Shown: positions 59,900 to 64,000 of the stretch, in pieces
How the letters are laid out: every line of letters starts with the position of its first letter
How positions within the stretch are numbered: the first letter of the stretch is position 1
Assembly: GCF_001684965.1 (NCBI RefSeq)
Contig: NZ_MAYG01000023.1
Coordinates: forward strand, 62,001-126,000
Source of the DNA: Chryseobacterium arthrosphaerae
GTDB taxonomy: Bacteria > Bacteroidota > Bacteroidia > Flavobacteriales > Weeksellaceae
DNA length: 64,000 nucleotides
Reading direction: 5' to 3'
Program-made: the position numbers and the translations under genes
The notes under the pieces: generated by a model
What the model was told of the DNA's origin: nothing
Database searches by the model: none
What the model saw: only the letters and a program-made list of their open reading frames with translations

Positions 59900-62268
59900 G
59901 GACCTATTTCCAGTCCTACGAAAACTATTTCTGGGAATGGAAGACCGATGAAGATATTCCCGGTGATGCCGGATATAATGATTATAACCTCCTCTCGGTA
60001 CCCGGGGTGGGAGCAATTGCTTACAGGCCTTATGTCATGGAGATTCTTAAAGAGCTTCAACCGCAGGGATGGCCGCCATTCGGGGCTTTGCTGATGGTTT
60101 TATATGCGATGCAGGACGGGTATGTAGATTTTGCAGGTCCTTTGAGACGCACTGCAGATTTTTACAGCACAGGAAATTTCGAATTCAATGCAGAAAAAGA
60201 AATTGAATTTCTTGAGAAAATACGGTCACTTCCTGCAATTTATAAGCAGAAACAAAATAAAGTTGCATTGCTGCAGACGCTGTTTCATAATGGTCACAAC
60301 AGGATATCTGCCCTTTTTGCTGATGCGAACCTGAAGGTCTATTATAAAAGGCCCTATGAGCTCGCCGTAAGTGCAGAAAAACAACATGCCGGGCCTTCCG
60401 TTTTAAACCGGGATCTGAGCGCTTTGGATCTGAATGAAAAATTTCCTACCGTCCAGTCCATTATGGATGCTATGAAAGGCTTTATTGAAGAACCGGAACT
60501 GGATGATGAAGTCATAGAGGAAGAAACAACGGCAGATACAGACAACGATTTTATCCGCGAGCTGATTGAGGAACCGAAAACGTTCCAGGTAGGAAGCCTG
60601 ATTAAAAGAATCTGGAGCGGACTGAAAATTCCGATGCGTCATCTCTCTCCCGGTGAACAGCCTGTAGGAGGAATTTCAGATATGACCAACAAAGGAGATT
60701 TCCACAGGATGCTTCTTTCAGAATTTGCCAATGAAGATGAGGTCTTCATGAACCGTGTGGCCAATAATGAAGCACTTTATATTCAAAGGGAAATTCCGCC
60801 TGAAGAAAATATTTTTGAAAGAATAATCCTGATCGACACTTCCCTGAGAAACTGGGGAACACCGAAGGTATTGGCTTTTGCATCTGCCATAGCCATCATC
60901 AGGCATCCGAAAGCACATTCTCAATGTAAAGTAATGGCTCTGGGGCAGGCAGCGCTTCCGGTTTCTCTTCAAAAAGTAGAAGATGTTGTTGACAACCTTA
61001 ACCAGGTAAGCCCGGTTCTGGAAGTGTCAGAAGCTTTGGGAAAATTTTTCAGTGAACAGCACACCGAAAAAGACATTGAAGTTTTTTTTATTACCCATCA
61101 GGAAAATATGGCCGATGAAAAAATTCAGCGGATCGTTCATCAGAATAGAGACCGTCTCAAATTTTTGGTAACCACTACTTCAGATGGTGAACTTAATTTT
61201 TATAAACATCATAAAGGAACAAGAAAGCATATTCAAAAAATAAAACTGCCTCTTCAGGAACTTTGGGCCAATCCTCCGCAGCAGAAAGCAGCCGGCATCA
61301 ATCTGAATGGAAAGAAAACCGATCTTCCGCAAAATTACCCGATCTTATTTCCGGCTCCGGTCAATAAGATCGCACAGTTTTTATACGAGGGAGAATTTTT
61401 TATTTTAAGCTCAAAAAAACAGCTGCTGAAAACTTACCTTTCTGATAATTATTATGACAAGCATTCCTATGATTATTATAAAACCTATCACGGATGTGAA
61501 GTCCTGTTTGAAAATATCTCCATAAAACCGGCCGGGAAATTTGCCTTAGCAAAAAATAAACAGCAGCACTTTATTCTTTGTCAGTATCAGCCGGCTAAAA
61601 AGCTAATATCCAAGCTGAACTTAAATACAAAAGAATATTCTGAACAGAATGTTACCGGATTAAACATTCCGGATTCTTATGAGCTTATTTATTTTGGGAA
61701 GAGCTTTTATCTTCACCAGTATGCCAATCCTTTACTGTATAAAATAAATATTGAAGGAAATCTGTCGGTAGAAACCATTTCCGGAAAAGATAAAGAAATT
61801 GATAAAAACAATACAAAAGCAGTAGCAGAGGTTGAAAAACTGAACCGGAGCGGACTGAAAATTATCAACAACTTTAATAAGGTCGGAATCAATATGTATG
61901 GAGATCTCGTCGTTTCAGGGAATAAACTCTACAGCCCGGATGAAAACCTGCTGGACTTTTCCAAAAACAAATATGAGATAACAGTTTTTGCTGAGCAGAA
62001 CAAAAATAAATTTACCTTTCCCGATGGAAGCGAAATCATCACAGATTCCCGGGGAATGTTGACGTTCAGGAGTAGTAATAAAAGTATTGAAGAATTTTTT
62101 ATCCCCTCCACACTTGGCGGATTCCTTTCCCTGGCTACGTATACAGAATTTGGGGGATCGGAATATTATCTGCCGGAACATTCTCTGCTGAAAGTAAAAA
62201 CAATGGATGAGATGTGTGACCGGTTTTTAAAAGCATTTATAGAACAGATCTTGGATTATGGAGCTTAG
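59890..62268 (+). CDS. vWA / beta-propeller protein of the ternary system
   Basis: The protein has 792 residues. The N-terminal helical part (1-300) includes an acidic stretch (DDEVIEEETTADTDND, about 205-220). The vWA-like domain lies at about 308-460: RIILIDTSLRNWG (316-322) sits at the MIDAS position but reads DTSLR, not DxSxS, so metal binding may be weakened. Residues 485-780 are a repeating beta pattern (FFILSSKKQLLKTY, KKLISKLNLNTKEY, PLLYKINIEGNLSVE) consistent with a propeller. It is the presumed MoxR client. Overlaps the upstream gene by 10 bp and the downstream by 11 bp. Confidence 0.8.
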   Translation: MELRTYFQSYENYFWEWKTDEDIPGDAGYNDYNLLSVPGVGAIAYRPYVMEILKELQPQGWPPFGALLMVLYAMQDGYVDFAGPLRRTADFYSTGNFEFNAEKEIEFLEKIRSLPAIYKQKQNKVALLQTLFHNGHNRISALFADANLKVYYKRPYELAVSAEKQHAGPSVLNRDLSALDLNEKFPTVQSIMDAMKGFIEEPELDDEVIEEETTADTDNDFIRELIEEPKTFQVGSLIKRIWSGLKIPMRHLSPGEQPVGGISDMTNKGDFHRMLLSEFANEDEVFMNRVANNEALYIQREIPPEENIFERIILIDTSLRNWGTPKVLAFASAIAIIRHPKAHSQCKVMALGQAALPVSLQKVEDVVDNLNQVSPVLEVSEALGKFFSEQHTEKDIEVFFITHQENMADEKIQRIVHQNRDRLKFLVTTTSDGELNFYKHHKGTRKHIQKIKLPLQELWANPPQQKAAGINLNGKKTDLPQNYPILFPAPVNKIAQFLYEGEFFILSSKKQLLKTYLSDNYYDKHSYDYYKTYHGCEVLFENISIKPAGKFALAKNKQQHFILCQYQPAKKLISKLNLNTKEYSEQNVTGLNIPDSYELIYFGKSFYLHQYANPLLYKINIEGNLSVETISGKDKEIDKNNTKAVAEVEKLNRSGLKIINNFNKVGINMYGDLVVSGNKLYSPDENLLDFSKNKYEITVFAEQNKNKFTFPDGSEIITDSRGMLTFRSSNKSIEEFFIPSTLGGFLSLATYTEFGGSEYYLPEHSLLKVKTMDEMCDRFLKAFIEQILDYGA

Positions 62269-63949
62269 AATTAAACCTTTTCCGAAAAACAATTATCCCA
62301 GAAGAGGACTTTTGATCAAAGGTTCTTCCCCTTTGATATGGCTTCAGGAGATGGAAACGCTCGGGATACACCTGAGTTATGTAAAGTCGTACGCGATCCC
62401 GGCAGACAGCCCGAATGTGTTGTATGGATGTTTTCTCGTTTTTACGGAGCATACACCCCAGGAAATCGGCCGTAATGCTTACTTTCAATGTGTAGATGAC
62501 CGGTTATTCATTCCTGAAAACACCACATTCTACCCAAAAATCAATCCTGAGGACTGGCAGCAGCTGGATTCCCGTTTTATCATTATGCATCCTGACTTCG
62601 GGCTGGTAAAACTGTCCGAAGAAGCAGACTGGATCTCATTCATTCAGGAACCCGGAAAAATAGAAGAAAATATCAGAAGACCATTGAAGGGTGTTACAAT
62701 TCCTCAGAAAATAGAAAGCTACACCGTTGAAATGGATGATGAAAAAGTACTGGAAACATTACAATCCAAACCAACTGAAGAAGAATGGATGAGCAATCTT
62801 CCGTTTGACCTGAAAAAGGTGATGGCCGGTAATAAAAAGGAAATTGAAAAATATCTCGCATACATTGAAAAATATCCTGAAAGAGCCATAGAGCTGGGAG
62901 TACCTTTAGACATTATGGGAACTTCCAGAGGGGATGGCTTTGCAAAATTCACATGGCTGGAAGGGTTGTTTGGAAATTCAGGCGGTAAGCCGGAGAGCCC
63001 GGGTACCAGAAACTTTCGGAGGATATTCTGGGCAATTATTGTTGTGGCAATTGTTTTAAGAATAGCATTACCATCGGATAAAAATAAATCGGAGCAGAAC
63101 GAAATCGTTTCTTCAGGAAAGATTGTCACTGATGCTGTAAAAGCACCTGCAGATATGCTGGCATTCCAGTCCGGGATCTCTGAAATTGATCAGAAGATCG
63201 ACTCTATGTATCATCAGAAAAGAAAAGGGCTGTCGAAAGAACTGATCAATGCCGGAATCATTGAATCCAAAACCAAAGAAGCCAAAGAAAATTATAAAAA
63301 AGCCGGCGGAAGAGAGGTAGGAGAAATTGGAAAAGACGTCGAAAAGCTTGTGAACCATGAAAAAAAGAGCAGGGATTCTTTAAAAATAATTTATACAAAA
63401 AAGATCAGGAAACATATTGAGCAGAAAACAGAAAAGCTGAAACGTAAAATATCAGATTCCCTGAAACAGTTTACTAAGGGGAAACCTGTAAACGGAGAGG
63501 TTGTAGGATATCTTGTAAAGAAAAGACAGGTACTGATGGCAGATTCATTGGGAAGACTGTACGGTACCATAGATATTGCAGATCCTTCTTCGGCATCCAT
63601 TGATCAGTCTAAAGTAAAAACTATCGGTACAGAAGGCACTCCGCTGGAAACAAAGGCTCCTGTATCAGATATTCTCTATATGGTTATATTGATGATAGCC
63701 GGTGTCGGACTGTATTCTTTCTTATTTAAAAATAAATCGCTGAATCTGGGTGGTGACAATGTTCCTGCCTGGGTAAAGATCCTTTTGATAGCAATACTTG
63801 TGGCCATGTTGGTGTATCTGTTTTATCCGTTGGTGAAAATGTTCGGCTACAACTGGTTTGTATGGGTGCTGGTCATTTGTGTGATGCTGCTTCTCTACCG
63901 CCTTTTCAGAGAAGATAAAACCATTTTAAATTCCGAAGATGATGAATAA
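62258..63949 (+). CDS. Membrane-anchored bpX-like component
   Basis: The protein has 563 residues. The N-terminal soluble region (1-250) has strands KPFPKNNYPRRGLLIKG and LFIPENTTFYPKINPED and recalls bpX-type proteins. There is a first transmembrane helix near 257-270 (FWAIIVVAIVLRIALP), then a charged coiled-coil-like stretch (about 285-410, SKTKEAKENYKKAGG...), and three C-terminal membrane helices (about 470-485, 505-520, 530-548). It may anchor the MoxR-vWA assembly at the inner membrane. Role inferred from context. Confidence 0.65.
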   Translation: MELRIKPFPKNNYPRRGLLIKGSSPLIWLQEMETLGIHLSYVKSYAIPADSPNVLYGCFLVFTEHTPQEIGRNAYFQCVDDRLFIPENTTFYPKINPEDWQQLDSRFIIMHPDFGLVKLSEEADWISFIQEPGKIEENIRRPLKGVTIPQKIESYTVEMDDEKVLETLQSKPTEEEWMSNLPFDLKKVMAGNKKEIEKYLAYIEKYPERAIELGVPLDIMGTSRGDGFAKFTWLEGLFGNSGGKPESPGTRNFRRIFWAIIVVAIVLRIALPSDKNKSEQNEIVSSGKIVTDAVKAPADMLAFQSGISEIDQKIDSMYHQKRKGLSKELINAGIIESKTKEAKENYKKAGGREVGEIGKDVEKLVNHEKKSRDSLKIIYTKKIRKHIEQKTEKLKRKISDSLKQFTKGKPVNGEVVGYLVKKRQVLMADSLGRLYGTIDIADPSSASIDQSKVKTIGTEGTPLETKAPVSDILYMVILMIAGVGLYSFLFKNKSLNLGGDNVPAWVKILLIAILVAMLVYLFYPLVKMFGYNWFVWVLVICVMLLLYRLFREDKTILNSEDDE

Positions 63950-64000
63950 GCAGAAATTTATAGATAAGTTTATGGCAGCCTTTGTGCTGCTGGCTATGTT
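63942..64000 (+). CDS. 5' fragment of the next operon gene
   Basis: The frame overlaps the previous stop by 8 bp (ATG at 63942, or 63939). The visible start MNKQKFIDKFMAAFVLLAM contains a hydrophobic segment, so a membrane or exported protein is likely. The window ends here. Confidence 0.55.
   Translation, partial: MNKQKFIDKFMAAFVLLAM

Overview
The window looks like the chromosome of a flavobacterium close to Chryseobacterium (Bacteroidota, Weeksellaceae). The supporting signs are AT-rich intergenic DNA, start codons without Shine-Dalgarno sequences, TAnnTTTG -7 promoter elements, a type IX secretion sorting domain on a secreted nuclease, a flavobacterial NADH dehydrogenase operon with a short NuoG, GG-leader 'bacteriocin-like' peptides, and many small lipoproteins. 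The assignment is inferred from protein character, not from any rRNA gene.

Layout. Positions 1-3.8 kb hold the 5' end of a metallophosphoesterase lipoprotein gene, an HD-hydrolase/PycTM fusion (a Pycsar-effector-like membrane protein with no cyclase beside it) and a GAF-domain protein. Positions 4-12.8 kb form a leftward toxin cassette: a LysM protein, a PAAR-like DUF4280 protein, a 1057-residue GH19-muramidase/M23-peptidase effector, and then small lipoproteins plus a gene remnant that look like immunity genes. Positions 12.9-27.3 kb are a complete nuoA-N operon (complex I), with an outer-membrane-type beta-barrel gene between nuoF and nuoG and repeat-rich gaps. Positions 27.4-38.1 kb are mostly housekeeping: GNAT enzyme, zinc metallopeptidase, YigZ, ribD, DUF349 protein, aroE, secreted endonuclease I, LolE-type permease and rbfA. 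Two Cys-rich GG-leader peptides lie between yigZ and ribD, one of them only 54 residues. Positions 38.2-46.2 kb carry methylmalonyl-CoA epimerase, tRNA-Met(CAT), PhoD phosphatase, a CPA1 antiporter with a metallo-beta-lactamase-fold hydrolase, and a DUF4822 lipoprotein.

Positions 46.4-64 kb are the most unusual part. The first half (46.4-55 kb) interleaves protein genes with six tRNA-like RNA elements on the same strand. The proteins are a predicted PIN-like nuclease (DUF434/DUF5616), an unknown protein, a zinc-ribbon SDR lacking the normal catalytic Tyr, a basic protein coupled to an LRR-like protein, a SIR2 deacylase, a lipoprotein and TatD. The RNAs share a TA-GTTT D-arm and a good T-arm, but five of them have 8-10 bp acceptor stems, and several have abnormal anticodon loops. 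The second half (56.8-64 kb, running off the end) is a tightly overlapping operon: an unknown protein, a DUF4919 protein, a MoxR AAA+ ATPase, a bpX-like protein, a vWA/beta-propeller protein and membrane-anchored components. It matches the general plan of the MoxR-vWA-beta-propeller ternary conflict systems. The two halves are separated by deoD and a VOC gene, so any functional link is inference. The tRNA-like array with its NAD- and RNA-active enzymes is my best candidate for an undescribed system.
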